A stretch of DNA of 64,000 nt from positions 10,235,859-10,299,858 of the forward strand of contig CM063287.1 of the NCBI GenBank assembly GCA_032173965.1, in the 5' to 3' direction. The translations under genes were made by a program, and so were the position numbers. This stretch comes from Sitta carolinensis. Taxonomy: Eukaryota > Chordata > Aves > Passeriformes > Sittidae. Of this stretch, positions 55,201 through 64,000 are shown piece by piece. A model generated the notes under the pieces. The model was not told the DNA's origin. It did not search any database and was given only the letters and a program-made list of their open reading frames with translations. Numbering within the stretch: the first letter of the stretch is position 1; each line of letters opens with the position of its first letter.

Positions 55201-58200
55201 AAATATCAATATAGAGCATTTTGATTATCTGTTTTGTTCAACTCTATTACAAACCATTTTAGAGGTTTCCAAGTGTGTGGACATTTAAAATGCTATTCCT
55301 ACAATGTACTTTTCCTCATCAATTCATAAAAATATCCGTAATTTGTCTGTAATACCTGTTACATATTCTCTAACAGAAATACAACATTTCTAGGAACAAA
55401 AACTCCATCACTTTCAACAATATAGTCTGCTATCCGAAAAAGAAAAATAAGAAACTGAGTGGAAATCCATAAACATGAATTAAATATGGGTCAACACTTG
55501 GAAACAGACACAGAATTCCTCAGTTCAAGTATTGATCTTAAAAGAGGACAAATGCTTATAAAAAATAGAAAAAGTCATTATAATCTAGTAAAAGAAGTCA
55601 GTCTGTGCCACTGCAAAACGACATTAAGAGCAAATTACTTAATAGGGTGTGCTTCTCAATTTGCCCAATAAAAGGATGAAGGGATATAAGTTATCTCCCT
55701 CATTTCACTGTCCAATTTTCCTCACCACTCCCCAAAAAATATTGCAGAAGACAGGAAAAAAACAGCTCTGGAGGCAGCTTTTGGAAACATAGTTAAGCAG
55801 TATTAAGACTCCATCCAGACAAGCTTCTGATTATTACAAGGGATTACTGCACCAACCACTGGAGCAAAGACAAAAATGAGGAGAGGAAAGCACAGAAAAA
55901 GGCATGAGCAACAGGGGATCAGGGAGCTCAAATACAAAAAGAAAACCCATTTTCAAGAAATATGGCTGAGTAAATCACTTCTGCCACCCAGTTATGATGA
56001 GCTAGCACAGAACAGGCTTCCTCATGTGACTGGGCAAGTAGATGGATGTTACTGTGACGCAGATAGAAACACACAGCAACACACACAACAGGTGTTCAGG
56101 CAGAGAAGAAGGGAGGAAGAAGATTCTAGTTTATTGTTGACCTCGTATATGTAAGTTTTTGGACAGTGATCAGAGATTGGACAGAGAGGTTACCACCTCT
56201 CCATCTCCACTGGTCACTTGAGAAGTCCATCAGGTGATATCTTTACAAAGGAATGCAAACATGATTCTTGTTTATCTTATAATTCATGAGAACTGACTCT
56301 ACTATACTAAAACAAATCAGAAGGCTTATTTTCAAAGACAACAGATGGATAATCTATTGCAACTAGAAAAAGGAAGAGAAACAACAATGCTGTGGTTTAT
56401 GTACTTTGTTCAGGGCAGGGATAAGATCAAGAGTAGCCAAAACCATCCAAGAGCAGTTCCTATGAAAGTTTTAGCCTAAAAGAGAAGTCTAAACAATCAG
56501 GTAGTCCTGACTTAGTTTCTGAGCTCTCCAGCAAGTTGGACTTTTCACTAGAAGCCCAACACAGCACACAGTTCACAACAGTTACATCATATCCACATTT
56601 TCAGATGCTAAGCCTCACATCAACTCTCTCCCTTTTTCCAGTTGTCAGCAAGGTTCCAATGCTGGAGGAAGGTGTTGCAGAGCGGATCGAGGCACTCCTG
56701 AGGTCAGAGAGTCCTCCTGTGCAGTTCAAACTCCTCGGCACTTTACGAATGTTAGCAGATGGCCAAGGTAGGCACCCGCCAGCCATCACTGAGATCAGCT
56801 GTGAACCCCCCCTCCCTGACCCTGCAAAGCAACGGCCATGCAAGAGTGCGGGCTGAGTGTCCTGCTGACCCAATTCCACTCCATCTGGGCAGCTCCAGCA
56901 GAGATTACTGCCAGAGCCTGCACTTCCCAGGCTGCCCCATCAGCCTCAGAGGTAGGTGAGAAACAAACCACAAGGAACGAATCTGAAGCAGTCAGTGAGA
57001 ACAGGCAATGGCCTAAAAAAGATGTTTTTCACCAGAGTTACAGCGGCAAGGCATGAGTAAGACAGAAAAGAGCCAGGTTTTAGTGTCAAATCACAGGACA
57101 GCAAATCAATAAAGAACCAGAGAACATAAAAGGAATAAAGGGAGCTGGAGTGAAGAAATGCAGAAGAAATTAATTTCTACCAGTCCTTCTATACATGTCG
57201 CCAGTTTTATCTTGCTCGTGTGGCTCAAATGTTGGATGTACTTTGCATGTTAATGTATTGGATTATCTACTTGCATTTCATTCAGTTTAACAGAGGGGGG
57301 TATGCAAAAGCAACAATAATCTTTCTGTGCACATCACTGCATTTTGAGAAACATGCACAATGTCAGAATTACATTAAGATATACTTCAATATCTTAATTT
57401 ATCCTTAGGCTTACTTAGCTCTTACCAGACCATGACACAAAAACAAGTACCATGCAGTTTGGTACTGTCTTTCACACTGCCAGAGCAGCTGCTCTAGAGC
57501 ACTAATTAGTACTGATTCCTTGATATTCAGGAATAACAAGTCAAAACCAGAATAGTTATGACCATTTTGTGATGGGAAGCGATAACTGACATAGGACAAT
57601 TACAGACATCACTTCAGTTATATGGAAGAGGATAAAACCTCACTCTGCTACATTCTATGCTGCACTCCATTGCACTAGTGCAGACATCACTTAATATGAA
57701 AACTATTTGCATCTTTTATCAAATTAACATGCATGATAGAAAACTTAGATTTAGTCCTTACATTAATTTGCACTATTATCAGTCCAGTGAAGAGCTGCTT
57801 TCACTTACATTTCACCGTGGTAGGATATGAATACTGCAAGATGCCTAGAAACCTGGCATCTTCTTGTTCTGAGGCTTTGAAGACGTCATTGTAAGTCATT
57901 TCTCCAAAGTTGTATCTCAGTTGTGACAGGGCATTTAGCATTTAAAAATTAACACAACAGTAACAGATGTAAATTATGAAACACTAAATTATCTTTTTTT
58001 CATTTTAGTTACCAGCCCTAATACAAAGTCGAAATTTTGCATAATATACAACTTCTGAATCTGAAACAATGTAATTTTCAAAATGCAAAGTAGAATAAAA
58101 AATGTAGGAGACTCAATGTTTATCCACTCTCACCTATGAACACACAATTCCACCACTTTTAATTACCTTCTATTCTGTTTACCCATGAACTAACATTGCC

Positions 58201-61200
58201 TTTAATTAACTCAGCCTGAAACTCTTATGAACACACACCTACTAAGAAGTCCACACTAAATTAGTTAATTGCCTTATCTACTATAAATTCATTATTCTGA
58301 CCATCGGCAGGCATGCTGAGCCTTGCACACTAGAAGAGACAGGTTTCTTCCTAACCTAACCACAGAAAACTGCAGGCAGATCTGTCAGCTTCATTACTCT
58401 AAAGAGATGTTCACTCTTGGTTCTTCCACCATTTGGCTTCAGAGGAGCAGAATAATTTATGCACTTCAGTAGCCAAAGGACTTCCAGCACAACTGGAAGT
58501 TCAATCTTATAAAATAACAAATTTGAATAATTTTTAAGTTAAAAGTTCTTCCTGTTAAGACTAACTAACTGTGTTTTATCTCAAAGAGATCTATTGCCTG
58601 TCAAACTGAGTAAAAACCTTCCTTTCTTCCCAACAAATCTCTTAAACTGGTTCCATCCTCCAGCCTCTTACTTCAATTTTCTGTACTAAACTGGATTACT
58701 GTGATCTCTGCAGACCAACAAGGGACATCTGACTAGAAACCAGTCTTATGTTACAGGAAATAACATGCAGGTAGCCGGACAATGCCCAGCAACTCTTACC
58801 TCAAAACAAAGTATGCCAGCCAGGCTATAAGCTCCCAGACTCCTTGGGGGATTTTCACCTGTGGATTGTTCCTTAGTGTACTGGACAAATTGAAAAGCAA
58901 AGTGTGTGTGCTTCCCCAGCTCCCTCTCCCAAATCAGACAGAGCATAGGCTGACTTACAGCTTCTGGAAAATATCCTGAGCAATTGTGTGGTTTATTGAC
59001 ACTGACCTTCTGGTGCATGCTCCATCTGATTCTTCCAGCACATCTGAAAAGAAATGCAATGCACAGAGAAATGGACAGGTAAAGGAAGAGGAGCAGGGTG
59101 ATCCCTCTATCAAACCTACCCTTCTGTTACGGATGTTAACATAATTAGTTACACTTCCTAGGAAAAGTTAACTAGTGAGGTTTTTTTCAAATATCAACCA
59201 AAGACACTAATATCTCTAGCAAGTCTTGAGACAGGGTTGAGATACACAGGGGAAGGCAAATTAAGAGGTTCTTCTACAAATAAGGGGAATTTCTGGTAAT
59301 GCCTTATACATGGTTCAACACATTCTTAAGACTCAGGTCCTCCAATTAATGACATGCTGTCATTGTGTATTAAGGCTTGGCTTCTCACACTACCAACAGT
59401 AATGAATTATCACCAAAACAATATAAAGAGGCTCCCAAGAGCCCATGATTACATTTGTGCAGGGCTCAAAGTGCAAGTACCAAAAGCCAAATAGTAGAGA
59501 GATGGGCCTCCTCAAGTATTGCAACAGAATATTTGTTTTCAAAGACAGAAAGCTGCTTATTTTAAGCCCTACTTGAGCAGCCCCTTTAAAAGGATACATC
59601 TACTGTGAGCAGCTTTGTTTTTCTTTCCCCTGCATAATTCCTTTGGTAAGGTTTCCATTGATAAAAGCTTCCAAGATGTTTTAAAAGCTCAGTGCTTCAA
59701 TTAGTGCTTGAAGGTTGCTGAGGGCAGGTCCATGGCCCCAGCTACTCCTACATTCCCATTCCTGTGACTGACAGACTGAGGGCTCTGATTTTGAATGCCT
59801 CTTGGTGATGCTTTTCTCTTCAGCTGATGCAGCTGAAATCCTGGGCCAAGACCCCCTACTGCTCAACAGGCTGGTGCAGTGGTGCAGTGAGAGCGACCAC
59901 AGCGGCATCTGCAGAGAGGCAAACCGGCTGCTGGCATCCATCCTGCACCACAACAGATCCCAGGTATGAGAAGCACTGCTCGGACAGATTTCTACTTCAC
60001 CCTTCTCAAATATTTTTAAAGCTTGTAGACAGAGCTAGGGATTAAACAGCACAGACAGCTTCACAATGAAAACCATGAAGGTTCACAGTGAAAACCTCTC
60101 TGGTCTGCCTCAATACCAGTAAGGGGGAAACCTGTGCACTCCATAAGTACAGACACCTCACAGCAACAAGGACTTTGGTCACTTGCTGTCACTTGACAAC
60201 ATTGACCCTGCTTGAGTAAGGCTTGACAAACAGTAAGCAGGTAAAGCTTTTCTATGGCCATAAAGATGTTTCAAATTTCAAACTAATAATGGTAAAAATA
60301 ACCCAGAGCTGTCCTAAATGTCAGTCCTCTGGAAGCTCCAAAGAGCCCACTTATTCATGATGGACAAATCTGGCATGATCTTTATGTGCCGGCATTTTTG
60401 AACAGGCTTCTGTTTCTTTGTAAATTGTGCTATTACACACAGGCATCCCAGCCATGCTTTACTATGAGGTAGTGACTAAAAAAAGTAGATACTCTCTGCA
60501 CAGGCTTTGATAAAGCAAAACTAATCCTTGCTAGTTTGATGGCTTGAAATGAAAGAGTGAAATAAGGACAAACTGAAACAAGAGAAAATGTACATACATC
60601 TTACAGATGTGCATCTATACTTGCTTTTAAGTATTGATATTCCAGGTATATTAGACCAGCCCTAGGCAGACACATGTGATCAGTGCCAAAAGCAATGTTA
60701 TCTCTATTCTTTGAATATCATCAGTTTGCACTGCAGCAGACAAATAATTTCCCTCTATTCAAAGCTGAAGAGTGCAATCTCATTTCCCTCTTCATTCTAC
60801 TGTATTCCTACATCAGAGTTCTATCTGCTTTACCTTTGCTTTCACAGGAAGTGGTCAAAGCCATCCAGGCAGCCCAAGGAGTGAAGCATCTGGTTTCCAT
60901 GACAACAAGTGAACATGCTGCCATGCAGAATGAGGCTCTGAATGCCTTGGCAATAGCATCTGGCATTGATTTAGGTATTTTCCTCCTGAAAGGATTTATC
61001 TGTGCAAGATCCTCAATTATTAAGAAACATTATCATGCTGTTAATTCTAGGTAACATGTATAAAAAGGCACAGTTCTTTCTAGATTTAGATCTTCAGCAT
61101 GAAATAAAGGCTGGCATCATTCAGATCATAAAATCAATAGGCTTTGGGAATGGCCTGAAGTCTTCTCTTTTGATTTAAGATAGAGTCAAGCTATCATGCT

Positions 61201-63051
61201 GTGTGGACAGGCACTATTGAGTAGCATAATATGATGCTAGAAACCTACACAAAAAGAAAGTGAAGGTGATGGAGATAAAAGATGATAAAGGCTAAATGAA
61301 GGACAAATTATATACTCGAATAGTTAATGAAGAGTAAAAGTAGCAGAAATAATCCACAGACAGACATGAGGAAAGAAAAAAGCAGATGCATAAAGGCATT
61401 GTAGAAGCTGCAAATAAAGCAAGTGAGAAAACTGTAGATTCAAACTAACTACTTCTCCTGAGCTAATTTTCAGAGCTATGTACAAGTTTTTTCAGATTTT
61501 TTCCTGTTTAACTTGAAAATAGGTCTCAATTCATAATTTCTTTTCAGATAACAGCTATTTATTATTTGTTTGCCTATTTTTCAGAAACCCTTGAAGAATC
61601 TTTTAAAGAATCACGGCTAGTTCAAAGCTTACACAAACTTCTACGAGATGATAATACAAGTCCTGAGGTGAAATACAATTCAATGGGCCTTTTGTGCAGA
61701 CTTCTTAATTCAGGTAACCTCATTTTAAGTTGTCTGTGATGGAAGGATGAATATTTGTGATGAAGACAAGCAATATGCTGCCTGCAATGTTCCAGTGAAT
61801 GAGTAAAGGATATTAGCCATTCATTCTGTATTGATCACCAAAAATCATAGTCAAGTAGTTTCTTTCTCTAGGAAAAGCTAATTAAACCATCAACTGAATA
61901 AAACAAAAAAGATAAGAAGGCTTTATTCCAGTGAGTCAGTGGCATAAGCAAGTCCCAAAATAGCAAAATTAGTCTTGGAGTAAAGGTATCTTTGTCCAAC
62001 TTCACCATGCACAAATGCTTGGCAGCCCCAGAGCATTTTTGTGTCCAAAGAAAGTCTGTACCATGCTCCTATGCAGGCATACAGTTATTCTGCCTGTCCT
62101 GTGAGCAAACCAGAAGCTGAGATAAAGCTGCCATCTTAGCAATGCTGCCTTCACAGTGACTTCAGTAAGGCATGTGAAGGGCATGATTTCAGCTTTACTC
62201 CATGGTCAGTGAAGACTTAAAATGCTTCAAGCAGGATGGGACTATCCTGGATGTGCAGCACTAAATGAAAAGGAGCACCTTAAAAAAAGGAGTCCCAAGA
62301 TCTCATGGCAGTTTCTCACATCTTAACACAAAAATTACATAAATTGAAAATAATGATTGCACTTAGGCGAGGATGGATCACAAGGTGAGCTGCCTTTCCA
62401 ATCCTGCAGCCACCCTGTACTGACAGACAAGCTGAATTTTGCAGTATACTCTATACTAGCCCTGTAACCACACAGATATTGGAAAAGGTATAAAGAACTT
62501 GCAAATTTCAGTGCTGCTATGAAGCATTGACATAACAGATACAATCTATAAGATTTTTCCCAGGGATGTACATACTTAGCACTTTATAGACTAAATGTAA
62601 GGCCAAGAGTTGAGTCTTACTAATACGGAACAGTGACAAAAAACATATAGGCAAAAAAGTGCTAGAAATTGTCCTGTATTAAAATTTCAAATTATGCTTT
62701 TTTCCTGTCAATCAGTTCTTGGAAGTCAAACAGAAGGTAAAAACCTTAATCTGTCCAATACTTCAAATGGCTGAAAGAGTATCTATTGAAAAAAATGTTT
62801 TAATTGAAGCAGCTTATTATGAACAAGACGTAGTCCAAGCTTTTACCTTACAACAATTGTTGGGAGCCAGTATGCCATGACAGGGAACTAAAAGTCATCA
62901 TCTGATCTCCCATTCAGGTGATCTGAGACAAGAAATAGAAGAGGACAAGATCAAAGACACCCTCGAGCGACTCTGCAGTGACAGCAATGCAAGTGTGGTC
63001 AAGGAAGCCATGGCAACATTACAGGCTCTGAGAGGAGAGACACCCCACTGA
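34265..63051 (+). CDS. RAP1GDS1-like (smgGDS family) armadillo-repeat protein, 13-exon model, about 517 aa
   Basis: Twelve exons from 45721 to 63051, plus a proposed 4-nt coding first exon, join in one frame without stops. All junctions are GT...AG. The product is a chain of armadillo repeats that aligns along its length with smgGDS (RAP1GDS1). Shared blocks include LVKVGVIPSLVQIL, SPPVQFKLLGTLRMLADGQ, GVKHLVSMTTSEHAAMQNEA and SPEVKYNSMGLLCRLL. Family knowledge: smgGDS binds Rho, Rac, Rap1 and K-Ras type GTPases with polybasic tails in the cytosol, promoting nucleotide exchange on RhoA and chaperoning newly made GTPases around prenylation. Divergence, such as a C terminus ending RGETPH, suggests a paralogue rather than RAP1GDS1 itself. 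The length is below the 607 and 558 residues of the human isoforms because two ARM exons were not found. Nearly all introns are phase 1. The intact frame argues against a pseudogene. Confidence 0.88.
36359..36376. repeat. Poly(A) run of 18
   Basis: Uninterrupted run of 18 A following TTATTTGTG. No retroposed body was identified upstream. Confidence 0.9.
37122..37136. repeat. (CA)n microsatellite, short
   Basis: About six to seven CA units within AACCAAACACACACACACACCC. Confidence 0.85.
44280..45200 (+). mobile_element. Old CR1/L3-like LINE relic (reverse-transcriptase 3' part), boundaries approximate
   Basis: Several blocks in order resemble the 3' half of amniote CR1/L3 ORF2. TTCAATATATTCATAAATGA followed by TCTAGAAATAGAAGAATGG (about 44527-44563) matches the block before the catalytic motif. 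GGGGTTTAAGTTAACTCCCA (about 44730-44749) matches the following block. GGGAAGTATCTTCATCTTAC then AACAGTGGAACTGTGGAACT (about 45124-45164) matches the common ending with its TGTGGAACTC motif. Internal deletions and many substitutions show it is long dead. It lies in the same orientation as the host gene. Confidence 0.6.
45721..45831 (+). CDS. RAP1GDS1-like exon 2 (residues 2-38)
   Basis: The acceptor TTCTGTGTAG ends at 45720 and the donor GTTAAGT starts at 45832; the exon is phase 1 at both ends. It encodes (E)TLSKHLEYLGLCGDNTEAE and DQILESLNGILLAITED, corresponding to the smgGDS N-terminal helices (TLKKLKI...LEGCLDCLLQALAQ). The spacing matches and conservation is moderate. Confidence 0.85.
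45832..46685 (+). other. RAP1GDS1-like intron 2
   Basis: Intron of 854 bp; no further feature recognised. Confidence 0.8.
46686..46808 (+). CDS. RAP1GDS1-like exon 3 (residues 39-79)
   Basis: The acceptor ATCATTGCAG ends at 46685 and the donor GTAAGTC starts at 46809. The 123-nt exon is phase 1 at both ends. It encodes GSGIFPTLAKILKGNPRCAV followed by KAAHVLSEIAKN, aligning with ASGILQLFASLL...KVANIIAEVAKN of smgGDS, the first armadillo-type repeat. The true frame shows stops in the neighbouring intron, as expected. Confidence 0.9.
46961..47086 (+). CDS. RAP1GDS1-like exon 4 (residues 80-121, ARM repeat)
   Basis: The acceptor ACCTGTGCAG ends at 46960 and the donor GTAAGT starts at 47087; 126 nt, phase 1 to 1. 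It encodes EMKKLCIEADLVLTLIPLLE and TDQEMLLHAGRAIGRICYDN, a very clear match to the smgGDS repeat that ends NSKDQEVLLQTGRALGNICY. Confidence 0.95.
47087..48643 (+). other. RAP1GDS1-like intron 4; expected ARM C exon not found
   Basis: 1,557 bp. In RAP1GDS1 an exon of about 49 codons beginning (S)HEGRSAVDQAGGAQIV lies here and is skipped in the smgGDS-558 isoform. I read this intron in the sense frames for anything similar and saw none. A poly(T) run occurs at 47646-47660. Confidence 0.6.
48644..48772 (+). CDS. RAP1GDS1-like exon 5 (residues 122-164, ARM repeat)
   Basis: The acceptor CACTGACCAG ends at 48643 and the donor GTAAGT starts at 48773; 129 nt, phase 1 to 1. It encodes SLQEELVKVGVIPSLVQILT and EPLVHVALLALYNLADL, aligned to NDSLQAQLINMGVIPTLVKL...VAFGNLAEL in smgGDS. 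Joining it directly to exon 4 keeps the frame. Confidence 0.93.
48773..49935 (+). other. RAP1GDS1-like intron 5
   Basis: 1,163 bp, AT-rich; nothing further recognised. Confidence 0.8.
49936..50061 (+). CDS. RAP1GDS1-like exon 6 (residues 165-206, ARM repeat)
   Basis: The acceptor ATACACAG ends at 49935 and the donor GTAAGG starts at 50062; 126 nt, phase 1 to 1. It encodes SAKEALSMTKVAEQLVKQLR and SHERLEIVFEVLQALAEN, matching SSKEQFASTNIAEELVKLFK...REMIFEVLAPLAEN of smgGDS. Confidence 0.94.
50062..50780 (+). other. RAP1GDS1-like intron 6 (holds a SINE)
   Basis: 719 bp, of which about 170 bp is the tRNA/CR1 SINE-like insertion described separately. Confidence 0.8.
50300..50470 (+). mobile_element. 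TguSINE1-like SINE: tRNA-Ile-like head with CR1 3' tail
   Basis: GTTCAATCCCTGTTTGGGCC (50375-50394) resembles the B box and acceptor-stem end of tRNA-Ile (GTTCGATCCCCGTACGGGCC). An A-box-like AGTGGGTAAGAG lies upstream near 50307-50318, though the A-B spacing is wider than in an intact tRNA. From 50404 the sequence GGGTTGGACTCACTGGGATC, CCTTCCAGCTCACAACATTC and TGTGAATCTGTGA is a typical CR1 3' end with its terminal short repeat. A tRNA head on a CR1 tail is the known design of the songbird TguSINE1. It lies in sense orientation within the intron. Confidence 0.7.
50781..50924 (+). CDS. RAP1GDS1-like exon 7 (residues 207-254, ARM repeat)
   Basis: The acceptor ATCTCTACAG ends at 50780 and the donor GTAAAA starts at 50925; 144 nt, phase 1 to 1. 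It encodes TLKVQLVDAGVPEALSEILL and CIVKAASDLIVSLLLG, matching IKLQLVEAGLVECLLEIVQQ...TGSDLMVLLLLG in smgGDS. Confidence 0.93.
51757..51917. repeat. A-rich low-complexity block
   Basis: About 160 bp, overwhelmingly A on the plus strand, with scattered CC and CA interruptions of the form A(8-12)CC. Open frames through it are compositional artefacts. Confidence 0.9.
54059..54079 (+). other. Possible 21-nt in-frame micro-exon
   Basis: The acceptor TTTCTCATTTCAG and donor GTAAGA bracket 21 nt that would enter and leave in phase 1, adding seven residues, Glu-Ser-Gly-Phe-Leu-Lys-Arg, between exons 7 and 8. Human smgGDS has Glu-Ser-Met-Gln-Lys-Leu-Phe at the start of the repeat missing here. The likeness is weak and splice-site pairs this close occur by chance in 3.7 kb, so it is not included in the 517-residue model. 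Confidence 0.2.
54627..54761 (+). CDS. RAP1GDS1-like exon 8 (residues 255-299, ARM repeat)
   Basis: The acceptor CTCTCTTCAG ends at 54626 and the donor GTGCAC starts at 54762; 135 nt, phase 1 to 1. It encodes GICLRMFQLGVIHQLLDLLE and SVQQAALSALQNLAVP, matching DANCIHMVDNGIVEKLMDLL...TVQHAALSALRNLAIP. The exon is GC-richer than its neighbours. Confidence 0.95.
54762..56641 (+). other. RAP1GDS1-like intron 8
   Basis: 1.9 kb. A short imperfect tandem (AGTTTCATACTA-type) lies near 54966-55005; nothing else was recognised. Confidence 0.8.
56642..56767 (+). CDS. RAP1GDS1-like exon 9 (residues 300-341, ARM repeat)
   Basis: The acceptor CCTTTTTCCAG ends at 56641 and the donor GTAGGC starts at 56768; 126 nt, phase 1 to 1. 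It encodes VSKVPMLEEGVAERIEALLR and SPPVQFKLLGTLRMLADGQ. The second part is almost identical to human smgGDS (MPPVQFKLLGTLRMLIDAQ) and is the strongest single match in the gene. Confidence 0.96.
56768..59823 (+). other. RAP1GDS1-like intron 9
   Basis: 3.1 kb, AT-rich; no feature recognised. Confidence 0.8.
59824..59963 (+). CDS. RAP1GDS1-like exon 10 (residues 342-388, ARM repeat)
   Basis: The acceptor TTTCTCTTCAG ends at 59823 and the donor GTATGA starts at 59964. The 140-nt exon enters in phase 1 and leaves in phase 0, the only phase-0 junction in the gene. It encodes DAAEILGQDPLLLNRLVQWC and GICREANRLLASILHHN, matching AEAAEQLGKNVKLVERLVEWCE...GESNRLLSALIRHS in smgGDS. Confidence 0.95.
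59964..60847 (+). other. RAP1GDS1-like intron 10
   Basis: 884 bp; nothing recognised. Confidence 0.8.
60848..60974 (+). CDS. RAP1GDS1-like exon 11 (residues 389-430, ARM repeat)
   Basis: The acceptor CTTTCACAG ends at 60847 and the donor GTATTT starts at 60975; 127 nt, phase 0 to 1. It encodes EVVKAIQAAQGVKHLVSMTT and SEHAAMQNEALNALAIASGI, matching IVQSGGIKHLVTMATSEHVI...NEALVALALIA in smgGDS. Confidence 0.96.
60975..61584 (+). other. RAP1GDS1-like intron 11
   Basis: 610 bp; nothing recognised. Confidence 0.8.
61585..61713 (+). CDS. RAP1GDS1-like exon 12 (residues 431-473, ARM repeat)
   Basis: The acceptor CTATTTTTCAG ends at 61584 and the donor GTAACC starts at 61714; 129 nt, phase 1 to 1. 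It encodes SRLVQSLHKLLRDDNTSPEV and KYNSMGLLCRLLNSG, matching AKLVQILHRLLADERSAPEI...KYNSMVLICALMGS. Confidence 0.95.
61714..62917 (+). other. RAP1GDS1-like intron 12
   Basis: 1.2 kb; nothing recognised. Confidence 0.8.
62918..63051 (+). CDS. RAP1GDS1-like exon 13 (residues 474-517 and TGA stop)
   Basis: The acceptor CTCCCATTCAG ends at 62917 and the stop TGA is at 63049-63051. It encodes DLRQEIEEDKIKDTLERLCS and ASVVKEAMATLQALRGETPH. The helix pattern fits the last smgGDS repeat (LHKEVQDLAFLDVVSKLRSH), but the C-terminal tail differs completely from LTVES of RAP1GDS1, which supports a separate paralogue. Confidence 0.88.
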
Positions 63052-63801
63052 CCTCCCTTCTCCCACGGGTCAGCACTGCTGCTGAGGCACACACCACCAG
63101 CTTTGCAACCCTTGCATTTGTCATGCTGCTGCACAACCAACACTGCTGAAGCCCAGGTGCAGCACCTGCTTTGACAGTTGTATAAAAAATCCCTCATTAG
63201 TGCATCTCTTCGGCCTGATACTTGTACCACTGCTGCTCTTCACTGAGCTCCTAAGACACAGCAGCAGGAAAAAGTCCTCTCAAGTAAATGGTGTTAAGAA
63301 ACATAACAGGAGAAACATAATTGTCACTCATTATATATTTTTCACCTGCTTGGTTTTGCGAGATTAGGATACTTGCAGTTTTTCTTGTATCAATGGGAAG
63401 TAATTATATAAAAGTCTTAAGCTTTTATCACGCAACCTGAAACATGAGTTGAAGCTGTAGCTTAAACAATGCAAAAGGCTAATTGGCACCAATTCAACAT
63501 CTGCACATTGTGAATCACACTGTGAGCCCAACTGTTAGGTGAGCATGTTAAAAACCAAAACTATCTTTAAGCTAACTCCCCAGTTAGTTAACATTCTCCA
63601 GTTTTAAAGCTCATCTTTGAAACTGTACCTGCTCCTGTCACAAGTTTTATTCCTAAATACTTGAGGCTACACAGTCTTGTCCTGATCTCAGAATTGCACC
63701 TACTGGAATGAGACTCTGCAGAAGCAAAGTTTACAAGAAACCGCAGCCAGTGAACACACAGTGCTTGGAGAAGACACAGAAATAAAGCTAGTCAGATATT
63801 A
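63052..63801 (+). other. 3' UTR of the RAP1GDS1-like gene (predicted extent)
   Basis: About 750 bp from the stop to a predicted cleavage point 15-20 bp past the AATAAA at 63781. No earlier AATAAA was seen between the stop and this signal. Confidence 0.55.
63781..63786 (+). terminator. Polyadenylation signal AATAAA
   Basis: Canonical hexamer in CACAGAAATAAAGCTAG, followed 25-40 bp later by a G/T-rich stretch (GGGCAGGGGTGATGGAG) that could be the downstream element. Confidence 0.6.
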
Positions 63802-64000
63802 CAAGAGGGCAGGGGTGATGGAGTAGAAGCAGCTAGCATTCCATTATCACCCATAAGAGAGCCTGGGTTTAACTTAATATAACAGGGGAAAAAAGTAGTA
63901 AAACAACTGTCTCTGAACATTTCTGTGGAATCCTTTTGTATTTAAAAAGGTCACTAGAGAAGAAGGTAAGAGATTCTATTCCACAACTTGTTCTTATGGG
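63802..64000. other. Downstream flank
   Basis: The last 200 bp contain no recognised exon or repeat on either strand. Confidence 0.6.

Overview
This window looks like vertebrate, almost certainly avian and probably songbird, nuclear DNA. It is AT-rich and intron-dominated, with short coding exons bounded by GT...AG. It carries a CR1-type LINE 3' tail fused to a tRNA-like head (the layout of the passerine SINE TguSINE1), an old CR1/L3-like LINE relic, and no prokaryotic gene organisation. The species cannot be named from the sequence. Most open reading frames in the window are chance ORFs in introns; the real coding sequence is spread over small exons.

Left part (1-16605, minus strand): the 5' portion of SH2D4B, an SH2-domain adaptor gene. 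Three coding exons are visible: 16605-16422 with the start codon, 3711-3552 and 2476-2329. They join in frame and give the first 164 residues. The remaining exons, including the C-terminal SH2 domain, lie beyond the left edge. Introns of about 12.7 kb and 1.1 kb separate the exons.

Middle (16606-34157): an intergenic stretch of about 17.5 kb with no recognised gene. It holds a 205-bp direct duplication (24971-25175 and 26392-26596), a 29-nt poly(A) run and other simple repeats.

Right part (34158-63801, plus strand): a complete gene for an armadillo-repeat protein related to RAP1GDS1 (smgGDS), the chaperone and exchange-like factor for small GTPases with polybasic tails. Twelve coding exons from 45721 to 63051 are well supported. 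A first exon carrying only ATG plus one base is proposed at 34265-34268, behind a TATA box at 34158. The model encodes about 517 residues and ends at a TGA, with an AATAAA signal 730 bp downstream. It appears to lack two armadillo exons of mammalian RAP1GDS1. One of these corresponds to the exon skipped in the smgGDS-558 isoform.

The position of this gene beside SH2D4B is the most interesting point. In human, RAP1GDS1 lies beside TSPAN5 (4q23), while TSPAN14 lies beside SH2D4B (10q23). These two regions are a known paralogous pair. The gene here is therefore best read as the second vertebrate smgGDS ohnologue, retained in this lineage and apparently absent from the mammalian interval. The two genes are divergently arranged and need not be functionally connected.
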